NCBI GenBank assembly: GCA_035079385.1
Contig: JAVHKY010000035.1
Span: 2,604,001-2,668,000 of the forward strand
Source of the DNA: Aspidiotus rigidus
Taxonomy: Eukaryota; Arthropoda; Insecta; Hemiptera; Diaspididae
DNA length: 64,000 nucleotides
Direction of reading: 5' to 3'
In this document: positions 1-11,400 of the stretch, piece after piece
How the letters are laid out: each line of letters opens with the position of its first letter
Numbering within the stretch: position 1 is the first letter of the stretch
The notes under the pieces: generated by a model
Seen by the model: only the letters and a program-made list of their open reading frames with translations
What the model was told of the DNA's origin: nothing
Databases searched by the model: none
Translations under genes and position numbers: made by a program

Positions 1-183
1 AAGCATAAATTCTGATAATGCACCTAGACCATTTTATAGTTTCCTTTTTGAAATTGCGTGCCACTTTCACTGGTTCTTACAAATAAGGTAATAAAAAACT
101 TATCTCGTTCGTACTCGTATTTTCTGAATGTCTTGGTATGCGATGATAATAAATAGGTAGTTTTTTCAGGGCGAGAGAAGCAG

Positions 184-191
184 TATTTAAA
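184..191 (+). promoter_or_regulatory. TATA-like box of the hydrophobin-like gene
   Basis: TATTTAAA lies about 80 bp upstream of the predicted ATG at 267. This is compatible with transcription starting around 210–220 and a 5' leader of about 50 nt. No other core element is clear, and the assignment rests on position and sequence only. Confidence 0.45.
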
Positions 192-266
192 AGTCAAATA
201 CATTCACCAGAAATTCGCACTTATTATTTTGAGTACCTATAATTTTTAATTTTGAAAGTGGTAGTC

Positions 267-518
267 ATGTTCCCGAAGCAGAATTTCAAGTTTTGTTTCT
301 CTTTGATTCTATCAATTTTATATTTTGCCTATCAAACATCAGCACAAAATACACAATGCAGTGGAAAACAAGTTTGTTGCGATGGTATACTGGGTCCACT
401 GAGCTGTACGGTGCAAGAGAAGGGATCAAATTGCCCTAATAATGCATACTGTTGTAATACGGATTCTGCCATTGGGTCGCTCATCAACATAGAAGCGCTT
501 AATTGTGTCGCTCTATAA
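267..518 (+). CDS. Small secreted 8-cysteine protein, hydrophobin-like
   Basis: Single-exon ORF of 83 aa. The first ATG in frame is at 267; the frame is open slightly upstream but without an ATG. Residues 1–26 look like a signal peptide (basic N-terminus, hydrophobic FSLILSILYFAY, then TSAQ). The mature part has eight cysteines: C31, C37-C38, C47, C56, C62-C63, C80. This gives C-X5-CC-X8-C-X8-C-X5-CC-X16-C, the order found in fungal hydrophobins. All spacings fit class I ranges except the C3–C4 loop, which is much shorter (8 against about 17 or more). The segment after the second CC (G70 to C80, with LINI) resembles the hydrophobin C-terminus. Hydrophobins are surface-active proteins that self-assemble at interfaces; that role here is inference. 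Alternatives are an unrelated insect cysteine-rich secreted peptide or a convergent pattern. The absence of introns and the fungal-like pattern raise the possibility of horizontal transfer. Confidence 0.7.
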   Translation: MFPKQNFKFCFSLILSILYFAYQTSAQNTQCSGKQVCCDGILGPLSCTVQEKGSNCPNNAYCCNTDSAIGSLINIEALNCVAL

Positions 519-641
519 AGTACTTGATTTGACTACAAATCAAAAAGTAGAAACTCTTCACAGAATGTACTGTAAATATATTTCTTGGATTTGCATCGTA
601 AAGTTTTTATAAAAATAATTCATTTATATCATTATTTAGCG

Positions 642-647
642 AATAAA
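642..647 (+). terminator. Polyadenylation signal
   Basis: AATAAA about 125 bp downstream of the stop codon of the hydrophobin-like gene, in an AT-rich 3' flank. It is the nearest canonical signal. Confidence 0.5.
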
Positions 648-3600
648 AATATGCAATCATTTTTAGCTTAAATTTATTTTCGAAAAATTTCAAAAACCTA
701 TTTTCAAAAGAAATACATTCTCTTAACAGTAATAGAAGATGATTCTATGTTCGAAAATCATTTAGTTTCAAACTGGAGAAAGAAGAAAAAAAGTAAGGTG
801 AGCCACGCACGACTTTTTTTCTTCTCCTTACTGCTCGTAAAATACGATAAATACCAACAATAAAACTGTTGGTTTCGAAGTCAACCAAGAATAAAAATCT
901 TCAAAACTTATGAATAGTATCAGTGTCTTCATCACCAAAATTAATTATTATAATGTCGGGAAAATACTTCATGATTTTGTGCGCGGTAACCTTTCAAGGT
1001 GTTTGCATTAGACATGAGCTTAAACCTTATTTTGTAGAAGCTATAGATTATATTTTTTTCAATTCGTATTTCAAATACCGTTTCGATAAATTAGAGGGAA
1101 CAATGGGCAGTACATTTGGACTTTCGAAAAAGGTACGGGATTTTTTGATGTTGAAATTAACTCTTTTTTTTTTTTTTTTTTTTTTTTTATTACATCCAAC
1201 CATACAGAGAAATTATAAAAGAAAAACACAAAAAAAAAAACAAACAAAAAACAAAAAAACAAAACAAAACAATATAAAACAAAATAAAGCAAAAAAAAAA
1301 AAAAAAAGAATAGGGGGGAAAAAACGGTGTTGTTATAAATCTCTAAAAATATGTTCTAGCGTTTCTTTTTGATGGTTCTCCCTCCATTTAATTCAACTCT
1401 CGTCTAGACAAGTGTCTCAGTTTTTATTTTGCTCTTAAGATATTCCACTGCACATGAATTACCTTCTTATTTTACAGAAAATCTCTACAACACAGGAGAA
1501 TGCAGTGAAAGTCTTGGTTTTTGAGCCCAAAACATACATGTTTAACAGAGTTCAACTACTTACTACTTTTTAGAACTTGCCGATTTCAACGCCAATATTT
1601 GTATGTACCCACAATGAAAGAGTCAAGGAGCTAATATAAGTGAGAACAAAGAGTTGAGACTCAATAAACGAAATTAATATTTGTGGAAAAAATGATATCA
1701 AAAACAAAGGACGGTAAAGCCTCACAACTCCTGAGGTAGAGCCGTAGATAAAAGATCAACTTTTTGAAGAATAATCTCCAAAAGAACACAAGGAGGCCTC
1801 TTGAGATGTTTCATATCTTTGTTCTTACTACTCCCCTTTCCTTTCTGGATTTGCGTCTCTAAATTTTTACCATATTTCAAGCTCACTTCGTAAATCGTCT
1901 TATACGTGGCTGGCAGTCACGATAAAACGTACACAATACACGGTCCACAATTTTAAACACAAATTTTCGAAGCCAAATTTTTGCTTTCTAGTCAAAAACC
2001 CACTTACGACGTGGCAAAACTTTGACTTTTTGCCCTATACTCAACTCTGCGATTCTTTCGATATCCGCTTATTCTAGCTGCAGCTCTGGCAATACCATAA
2101 ACAAATCAGGATGGTAGCGCCCGACAACAATTAGGAATCTGTTATATCCGTACTATTCTTCGATGTATCATTGGTGCACACTTTTCCAACGCTTCCCACT
2201 CCGGAAATTAGCTCAGAAACGAAAAATTCACCTTAGGAAGTTCTGTTTGCGGTATTTGCGACGGTGGTTGGCCCGGATTGTCAGCGGTCTAAGATTTCGG
2301 CGTTCCCGTTACGAGCACAGCTGTTGTCTCCCCCTGGTTTGAAGCATGTGTGAATCCGTAAGCCCTACGTGTTACAACTAGTTGATCGCACGTAGTATCG
2401 TTCGACTATTACGATTCACAACTGAGCGTGTCACTGAGAGGTCAGTAAAATAGTAAATTTAACGAATGTCGAGAAAGTTGCATGTCGAAAAATTGGTCTC
2501 GGCTAAATGTCCTGTAGTCCAGTAGGTTCGTCAAAGAGGGTGTCGGGAAGATGGGCAATGTCCGTCAATGAGGCCACTACCGGAGTCTACCCTGTCAATG
2601 CGATGTGAGTTAAATAAAACATTGATGATTGAGAAGTTGTTTCACTAGCTTGATACAGCTTTCAAGTATACCTGTGCTTTACAAAGTAGAAGGTACAAAA
2701 GGCAACCAAGGCTTTCTTATTTGATTGAAGATGCTTCATGAGTTTTGAGTGGAATTGTTCAAGGTTGCGTCCATACTCGCACAGAGAAAACATGTCATTT
2801 ACAAGTTCAGTTTCACCTACTTTTAGTACTTTTAATCGCTTAGGTACCTGTCGACATTTTTTCGACGCTAATTCTCGTTTATTTTTATGATTACTTGGCT
2901 GAAAAAATTTGTTATAACTAAGGAAGATGATTGAAGTATAGAGGAATTATTAATAGAAACCTGCACGTGATACAGTCTGTGAATAGGCTCACAACTTCTC
3001 ATGATTCATTGAAAAAACTGATTTAATAAACTTGTTTGAGATGGAAACGTGATTATCTAGATTAGAGTTTTAATCGTCGACTTTCTGGTAATTTTGATAG
3101 AGTAAAGTACAATGTTAGTTTGAAGGAGCTTACACGTGCCGAAGGTTTTATGATTAATCAATAACTTCAAACATCACGCACGAAAAATGAAAATATCGTC
3201 TGAAATCTACTTCGCAATACAAACGGTAGTTTCATTGTCTTCAGTCTATTTAGCAATGAAATAAGTTCATGTCCGATCTTGAAACGTTTAAAAGAGTTCA
3301 ACCTTTTTTTAACCGAATAAATTCTATTCCGCGTACAGAATAGAAACCGAGAACAACAATCTAATTTCTAATTTTCCGGAAATCTATATTTTTCGGTGGA
3401 AGAAAACGACCAAACGAAAGCTGAAATCTGCAGAACTATCGCAACTAGTGATTTTGTCCATGAAACTCTTATCCATACTTTCCCAATTACATCGCAGGCC
3501 GTTGAGGGGTGCCGTGAGGCCATTTTTATGAAGATGATTCTTCCTATTCGTTTTAGGGGGGGCCCTTATAATTCGATTCTTTTTTTTTAGCTACAAGAAA

Positions 3601-5399
3601 TTAAAATTTTAGGGGGGTTTCTTCATTGGCCTAGGGGGCTCACAGCACCCCTGGGCCGTTCCGAACTATGCAGTAGAACGTCTTTGATAAAATTTCCGAC
3701 CAACATCACAGGTCCCTACAAACCAAGTTAAAATTGTTACTGACGAAAATATTTCTCACGAAGTCGTCTTTCTATGTTTGATTTGGAAGTGTGATACTGG
3801 AAATTCAGATGAAATTTTTATTTCTCGCGAATTCGATTTAAAACTTTCTGATTCCAATCATTCGGAATTCAATTTCAGGTTATTTTTGTTTATTTGTCAA
3901 GCCATTCTCCAAGTCCCACTCCTCCCCCGCCTATCATAAATAACTTGGAGATCGACATCCTTCTGAACCCCCCTCTCCTTCTATCATATATAGCTCGGAG
4001 TTTGAAATTTTAACAGGGACCCTGTTTTACCGTGGGGTTTTTCGGAAAAAACGTCCGCCGTCCGGCCGGCTGGCAATTTTTCAAGTCCCCCTCCCATCAT
4101 ATATAGCTCGGTGGTCGGCGTATTTAGCTTGAAAGATAGCCCCTTATTTGAGTAGATATGCAATGTTCTATACACTAATTGACTTGGCCCCTTAGATGAG
4201 GCAGATATGCAACGCTTTACACACCATAAGATGGAACGTCCGTTATCCAAGTCCCACTACTATCATTTATAGCTCGGAAGTCGACTCGCACATAGCTTGA
4301 AGGTCGGAATTTTTCCAAGTCCCACTCCTATTATTTATAGCTCCACATCCGGGCCATAGGTCTGGTATGCCAATATTTTCCAGTTCCCACGTTCCCCATA
4401 AAACAGATTCCCTACCAGCTTTCTCTCAACTACGTTAAACAACCCGTGAGTTTTAAGGAGGAACCTGTTTTATCGAGGGATTTATCGGAAAAAACGTCCA
4501 CCGGCCGGCACATCTCGAAGCTCGACAATTTTTCAAGTCCCCCTCCCATCTTAATATCGCTTGCGGGGGGCCCTGTGACATCACAATCTGATGACGTCAA
4601 AATGTGGAGGCAGATTTTAGACAGTCGGTCTCTCCGTTTTCAGTGCGTTTTGTGTTGACTCATTTGCCTTATTCTCTGTTCACGATATCCTCAGCATGTG
4701 CCCATAGGCCCAAATCTAATAGCCGTCGATCCTCTTCCGGTCTGCCGCTCGAATTGTCTAAGTTTCCACTCAATAGAAGGATACCGGGAACACCAGGGTC
4801 TTCAGCAGTTTCATTTTCGTTTGTGTTCGATTTTTTTATAACTCGATGATCACAATCACTCGACAGGAACCGAACCTCCAAGCCCATCTTCTATTATACT
4901 TCTGAGAATCCTCGATGAACCCCCAAAATGCTAAAATTTTACTCTTCGGACAAAAAAAATCCTCTTCGTCTAAGTGTACCCCTAAATCAGTGTCTGCTCT
5001 CAAGTCATGTGTACAAGGGGTAACATTTGGAAAAATTTCAACTGTTGAGCTATTTACAAAGGGAGTGAGACATGAAAAATTTTGCCATTTATGTAGAAAT
5101 GAATAAGGGGACCTGAAATAATTTCTACTTTAAAACAATATGTATTGGGGGGACTAAGAGAATTGTAGCGTGCGCTATCTGTTCATAGAGAAATAATTCG
5201 TTTTTAAAAATAGTCAATATCTTAGACCCTGAAGAACTACATTCAAAACCACAGACGTTCAAACTTTGATAACAAAGGTAACTTTGCTCATAAAGATAAA
5301 ACTTTTCCGTATTCTAAATTATTATTTTTTTTTTAATGCCTTGAGAGTTAACTTGGTACAAGTTTCCAGTATTAGTGATAAATATGCAGCTCAAATGAT
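648..5399. other. Intergenic region without a recognisable gene
   Basis: No coding region with recognisable homology is seen here. Contents include a poly(T) run near 1165–1190, A-rich tracts at about 1220–1315, and dispersed partial copies of the 45-bp repeat at about 3900–4560. ORFs in this stretch have biased low-complexity composition or no sensible protein character. Confidence 0.6.
3900..4560 (-). repeat. Diverged copies of the 45-bp repeat family
   Basis: Several degenerate copies of a motif reading, on this strand, aagtcccNctcctatcatatatagctcg followed by a stretch like gtcgaaattttt. Copies are recognisable near 3910, 3970, 4080, 4250, 4315 and 4530. This is the reverse complement of the unit that forms the regular array at 59.2–60.6 kb, here scattered and diverged. 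Confidence 0.7.
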
Positions 5400-5431
5400 T
5401 TGTTCCCGGAAGGAATACGTGCTTTTTCGCG

Positions 5432-8400
5432 ATGTAAGCTTTTCTTTGTGGAGTTCATTTCTTCATTTTTTTTGAAGAAACAATGTGAAAAGATTCCTAT
5501 ATTTTGCAGGTATCCGTGCACTACTGCCGTATTATTTTGTACTTCTTGTTTCGTGAGCTCATTAGTAAGTGATCAGTTTTCTATGGTGGACGAAGAAACG
5601 AAATTGATTGATATTCTTAGACAAATGGTCCAATTGGAGCGTATACGATTGGATGAACTAGAACAGTAAATTTTCTTCGTTTTCGTACTCTTACTTAAGG
5701 CGACAATTATTCTCATGATTCTTTACCTTTGAATGATGCTTTTCAGTTATAAAGATACGCTGTTCCAAAGTGTGGAGTCTTATTCAAGCGAAGGGGAATT
5801 CGCTTCAAATCCCGTAGCTATCTATAAAACAGTCAAACATTTGACCAATGATTTTGAGACCGCGAAGAAAACCATGATGAAAAATTGTTACAACGGTAAA
5901 ACTTCTCTCATTAAAAGTAGATCTTATTATGTCACTACAGTGCCCCGGTAAACATTGTTTCCAATTAAAGCCCGGAAATCCGAAAGGCTTCCGATATTCA
6001 AAGTGGGAACAGGGCTTGGAATGGAGGTGACGAGGGTAATTTTTTCCAGTTAAATCCGAAGTGTTTCAGCTAGGAAAGAAACGGGAACGAGGGAAATCAA
6101 CAGAGCTTCGAATGAGGGTTTCAAGGGTATAGTTTTTCCCACGGCCTTAGAAGGGAGCCAAATTGTTTACCGGACGCATAGATAAAATAGGCATTCTTTA
6201 ATTATATAGCAGTGGTTAGAGCATTTAAAATATTATCATTCACAGATTCCATGACAAAATTTCTCGAGGAGGAAAATATTCTACTACCTGATGAAGATTA
6301 TCTGTACAGTGAGATACGTTCTTTGATCCAGGTGAAACGAATTTACAATCTATCAGTTGCTGAAATTATGGCCGGTAATTTAGGTCCAAACGAAAGAGTC
6401 GAGCCCGCGCTGACACGTAAGACTTCTGGCACCCTACCGCATAAATTAATCAATACAACTCCCCAGTGTTATTCTTCTCCTCTTTCGACCTCGTCACCCT
6501 GAGAGTTCAACATGGCTAAGGCACATTCATATATTTTACCTTACTTACTATGACTAATGAATTGATCTCTATGTGAAGCGACTGTGTGAAGCCTCAAAAA
6601 ACGACAGCTTCCATCACGAAGTTGAACGAGGAGCGTAGGAAACCTGTTCTATGGGTCAAATTGGTTTTGATATTGAGAATTCAAATTGAGATCTTGGAAA
6701 GTCTGAAATTTTTCTGAGTCTCTTGTATCATAGTGAATAGGTAAAGCCTGAAAGTAAACATTTTTTCAAGTCCTTTTCCTACCTATCTTTTAGTCCTCCT
6801 TGTATGACATATTATGGCTCAAGAGACAAAATTGTTTCACGTCCTCCTCCTGCCATATATTATGGCTTCTTCCAAGTTCTGCTCTTATCATATATATATT
6901 ATATAAACCTGTAAGCTCGCGCGCGTGACGCTAAAAAATCGAGTGACGCAAGAAAATCGCGTGCCGAAAATTCGCGTGGCCGAAAATTCAAGTGCCGCTA
7001 TCTATTGGAAACTCGGTAAATCTGAAGCGCTACCTACGCATCGTTAGGGCGTGGTTAGGGCGGGTCAACCTTACAAACTACGACGCGACCGGTTAACCTG
7101 ACCGTTCGAGTAGTTTCTCGCTGACCGTTCGAGTAGTTTCTGGAAGTAGGCTCTCTTCCTTCCGTTTTTTTGACAGTTCTCGAATGCTCTCGAAATGATC
7201 CAGCAGTAGCGACGATTGATATAAATAGAAGCGCGTGGCGCGGCGTTGCATCATTTTACGTTAGACGACTCATACACGCAACAGTTGTTCCATTTGTATC
7301 ATTCGAAGTTGTATATTTTTCTTTCAAACAGTATGACGGACGGTAGCGTAGAGAATGAGATTCTACATGATGAATTGTCAGGGGATCTCATTAACGCATT
7401 TTTTGAAATAGTACGTAAAAATACTAATTTCTGCCCAGTCAATGTGTTGCGGGGGACTTTCGCCAAATTCCGCCAGTCATTCAACATGCAACCCCAGAAA
7501 CAATTATTAAATCCACCTTCAAATTATCATGCGGTTGGGAACAATTACAAAAAATAAAATTAACTACTTTTCAAAGAAATAAAGACGATTTGTCTTTTGC
7601 AGAAGAAGTTTTAAACATAGGAAATGGTAAAATACAGACAATGTCTCTTAACAATGAGGAGGTTATTCCATTATCTAATTTCAAATACGTATTATCCATT
7701 GATGAGCTAATAGATTTTGTTTATCCTGATGATATTTTGGAGAATCCATACAAAACATCAAAAAGAGGCATCCTCTCAGCCACAAATAAGAATATTGATG
7801 AGATAAATGAAATTATTCTGCACAGAAAACTGAAAGGTTCCGCGATAATCTTATACAGTGCAGATTCCGTTATAATTGAAGAGGATACAAATCCTGACAA
7901 TATTCATATCTCTGCAGATCTACTAAATAAAATGTCAGAGCCAGGTATTCCCAATCATGAGCTCAAGGTTAAAATTGGTGCGATGTGTACTCTCATTCGG
8001 AATCTGAACTTTGAAGAAGGGTTGGTTAATGGAACAAAAGTAATAGTTAGAAGGATATTCAAATTTTCATTAGAAGTCAGTAAACCTGAGGACGAAACAA
8101 AAACATTCGTAATTCCTCGGGTTATATTCAAATTCACAACTGGGAAAAGAGGGCTTGAAATAATTCGTAGGCAGTATCCATTGCGGCTCGCGTATGCCAT
8201 GACGGTAAATAAATCTCAGGGGCAAACGTTAGATGTAGTTGGCATCGATCTAAGGGAGCATTTATTTTCACACGGTCAACTCTATGTGGCGCTAAGCAGG
8301 GCACGAAGAAAGGATAACATTTGCCTCCTGACCAAGAAAGAGAACATTTTGAACAACGATTCAGTAGCCACTCGAAATATAGTACATGACATTTTATTGT

Positions 8401-11400
8401 CTTGGAAAGAGTAGTAATAATATGCGCCCCATCACATACCTATGGACGGTTAATGTAGGCTGACAATAAAAGATTAATAATTATGATATTCTTTTATTTA
8501 CTCCTATTTTTTGACTTTATTCCGGAAGAAGAAGAAAAAAATTTCAACCTCCTCATATACAGAAACGTGAAAGAAAGAGAAAAGGCCAGCGACGGTTCCC
8601 TACCTTCACGCGGTGCTGGCCGTTTTCACTGAGAGGGAACCGACCTCCATTGCAGTTTGTAAGAAATTTCAAAACAGCAATCCAACAAAGGGAAACTCAG
8701 TTCAAATTATAACTCCACATTGTAAGTCTTACAGAATAGTATGTGCAAGCGAAGCGACGATTCAACAACCTGACTAGATTTGCAAGATCAAAAAGGTATA
8801 CATTTATCTTAATTCCTTTCCCAATCATAACCGACCTTTTACTTGAAATTTTTACTTCCTCCCCCACTCTTTAATAACTATGTATGATAATTAAAAATAT
8901 ACGTGGCTATGTTTTAGATCCATCGATCACTTTGAACGGGTATTTTAAAAGTTATAATATTTCTATCGTATGCACGGTTTTTATGGGGAATTTAGCCACC
9001 CCACTAAAATGTAACAACAACAATAACGAGCGAGCGAAGCGAGCGAGCAAAACACGCGAGCAGCTTCGCTGCTCGCGTCTGTTAGGAGCCGCCGGCAGGC
9101 CGAGCCGCCAAGGGCCGCCGAAGGCGGCCCGTCAGCGGCTCGTATACTATACGACTCGAAAGTCAACATCGACGCTCAAAATTTTTCCAAGTCCTCCTTC
9201 TAATATATGTAAGACTGTACTGTAGGCTCACGAAATACAACAATACTTCTGAGATTGCAGGGATAAACACTGAATCAACAAAAAGTTCACAGTTCCGATT
9301 GTGTGCTAACGACATGTCTTAGCTCGGAAGATGATGACATCAACCGTCCTATACTACCTAATATAACTACGCCTGCCAAACCTCTCTGCGAGTAGCGCAG
9401 TTACTGAGATTGCGGCGTGACGGAATCTTACATTTATATTATGGCTGTAAGGTCGAAATTTTTTCAAGTCTCCCTTTCATCATATATTATGGCTCCAGAG
9501 TCGAAATTTTTCCAAATCCCCCTCCCATCATATACTGTGACTGGAAAGTCAAATTTTTTCTAAATACAAATTCTTTATTTTTATTAAGGTAGGTCAGTTT
9601 TTGTTAGACAACATGCGGCGTACGGCGCACGGCAAACTTCTCAAAAAACCTCCCGATTCCTGTTAAGAGAAATTTTCCTATTTAGTTGAAAGAATTTATG
9701 GTGGATTTCACATATAAGTTAAGAACACAAATTGACATAAATTTACCAATTATACAAAGAAGGGTCACACGTTCAAAACGTCATCAATAAAATTATTCTC
9801 GGTGGATTTATGTCAATTTTTCCTTTTGATGAAAATCTCCTATATTTTTGACAAGAATGTCTTTAGGCTGGAGGTCATTCTGAAAGGGTATAGCCGGCTT
9901 TGAAGGTGAATCGGCCCCGGAGCCAAATTTCATACTCAGCATCGAGAGAGTATTTCTCAATATAAAATAGAATTTTTCGCCAGGTTTCAGATTTTTAGCC
10001 TTATAAGGCAAAAAATGTATTTATTCTTACAAAATTCATATCTTAGGCAATTTTTATCCGATTTTCAAGTATTTTACCAATATGGGCAGGTATTTTTAAC
10101 GCGCAAATCGTAGTAATTTTTTCAAGATTTTTTTTACCGGTATTTTTTGTGGAAACAATTTTTTACGTACATTCTAATGTTCGTTCTCACGTAGAGGTGC
10201 AATCTTCTAATAGTATCGCGCATTGCCCCACTCGAAAATATCGATTTTTAGGGTTATTCCACCCCTTGGAAAAATACAATTTTTTTTTCCTGAAGAGATA
10301 CGGATGTGGTAAATCACATATTTTTTTTTAGAATTGCACCTCTGTAAGGACACGAGAACGAACGTTAGAATGTACGTAAAAAATTGTTTCCACAAAAAGT
10401 ACCGGTAAAAAAAATCTCGAAAAAATTACTACAATTTGCGCGTTAAAAATACCTGCTCATATTGGTAAAATACTTGAAAATGGGATAAAAATTGCCTAAG
10501 ATATGAATTTTGGGAGAATAAATACTTTTTTTGCCATATGTCGTGATATTATAAGGCTAAAAATCTGAAACTTGGCGAAAAATTCTTTATTATAACGAGA
10601 AACATTCTCTCAATGGTAAATATGAAATTTGGCTCCGGGACTGATTCACCCCCAAACCCGACTATACCCTTTGTGTAACGATATCGCGTCACGAAAATGA
10701 CGACACGAGCTGATGCGGTCGTAGGGACTTGGAAATGTTCCGACCTTCGCTTCTTTGGAACCTTTATCCTTAGCATTCATTACACTAACCCTAACATACA
10801 GTATACTAGGCTAGTCTAGGTCTAACATTAGCCTCCTCTGAACAAAGCCTGATATAGATCGAACATAAGATTCACTAGGATAGTGTCCATCAGTGGTGGA
10901 TTTAAGGGAAAAGGCCTACGGAGCAAGGGCCGGCAGGGTCCACGGATGGTCTTCCCATTTTTTTTCTGGAGTTAGAGGGCCCAATATCATAATTTTTCAA
11001 AAGGACCGAAGGTGCACCGTGCCTTTTGCCACTCGTAAAATCCGTCACTGGCCTCCATTATTCTGAATCCCTTCTCACTACTAGCTCATGTAGTCTCGTA
11101 AGTTTGATTCTTGAATGTTTGTCTGAAGACAGTAGTTTTTTTAGCACATCATAGCATTATTTTATGCTACCTTCTATCCAAATTGAGTGTCTCCTATCGT
11201 CAATTGCATAACTCTAAGGAGAAATAATTTTACAGCTGACGATTGTTTTTACATCGGTCAAATATCTGCCAAAAAATTCGACCACGAAACTGCAATTGAA
11301 TGGCTCCAAGCTTGTGAGAACGAATTCAATGACCTTACTAAGACTCGAGCCTGCGAAATACTAATTTCCTCTTCGCTTTTCACGGGTTGGTCAAGTTACG

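Noticed and set aside
923..1372. 149-codon ORF over T- and A-rich tracts, and its antisense partner at 1071–1292
   Set aside because: Composed largely of Phe/Lys runs from homopolymer tracts, with no protein features.
4604..4887. Overlapping ORFs on both strands near 4.6–4.9 kb
   Set aside because: Neither shows recognisable motifs. They overlap each other in antisense and have no splice or promoter context.
5896..5951. Extension of P4HA exon 3 to the donor near 5949
   Set aside because: That donor gives a phase incompatible with exon 4 in both copies. The donor at 5895 (15520 in copy 2) is phase-correct and gives a family-like alignment.
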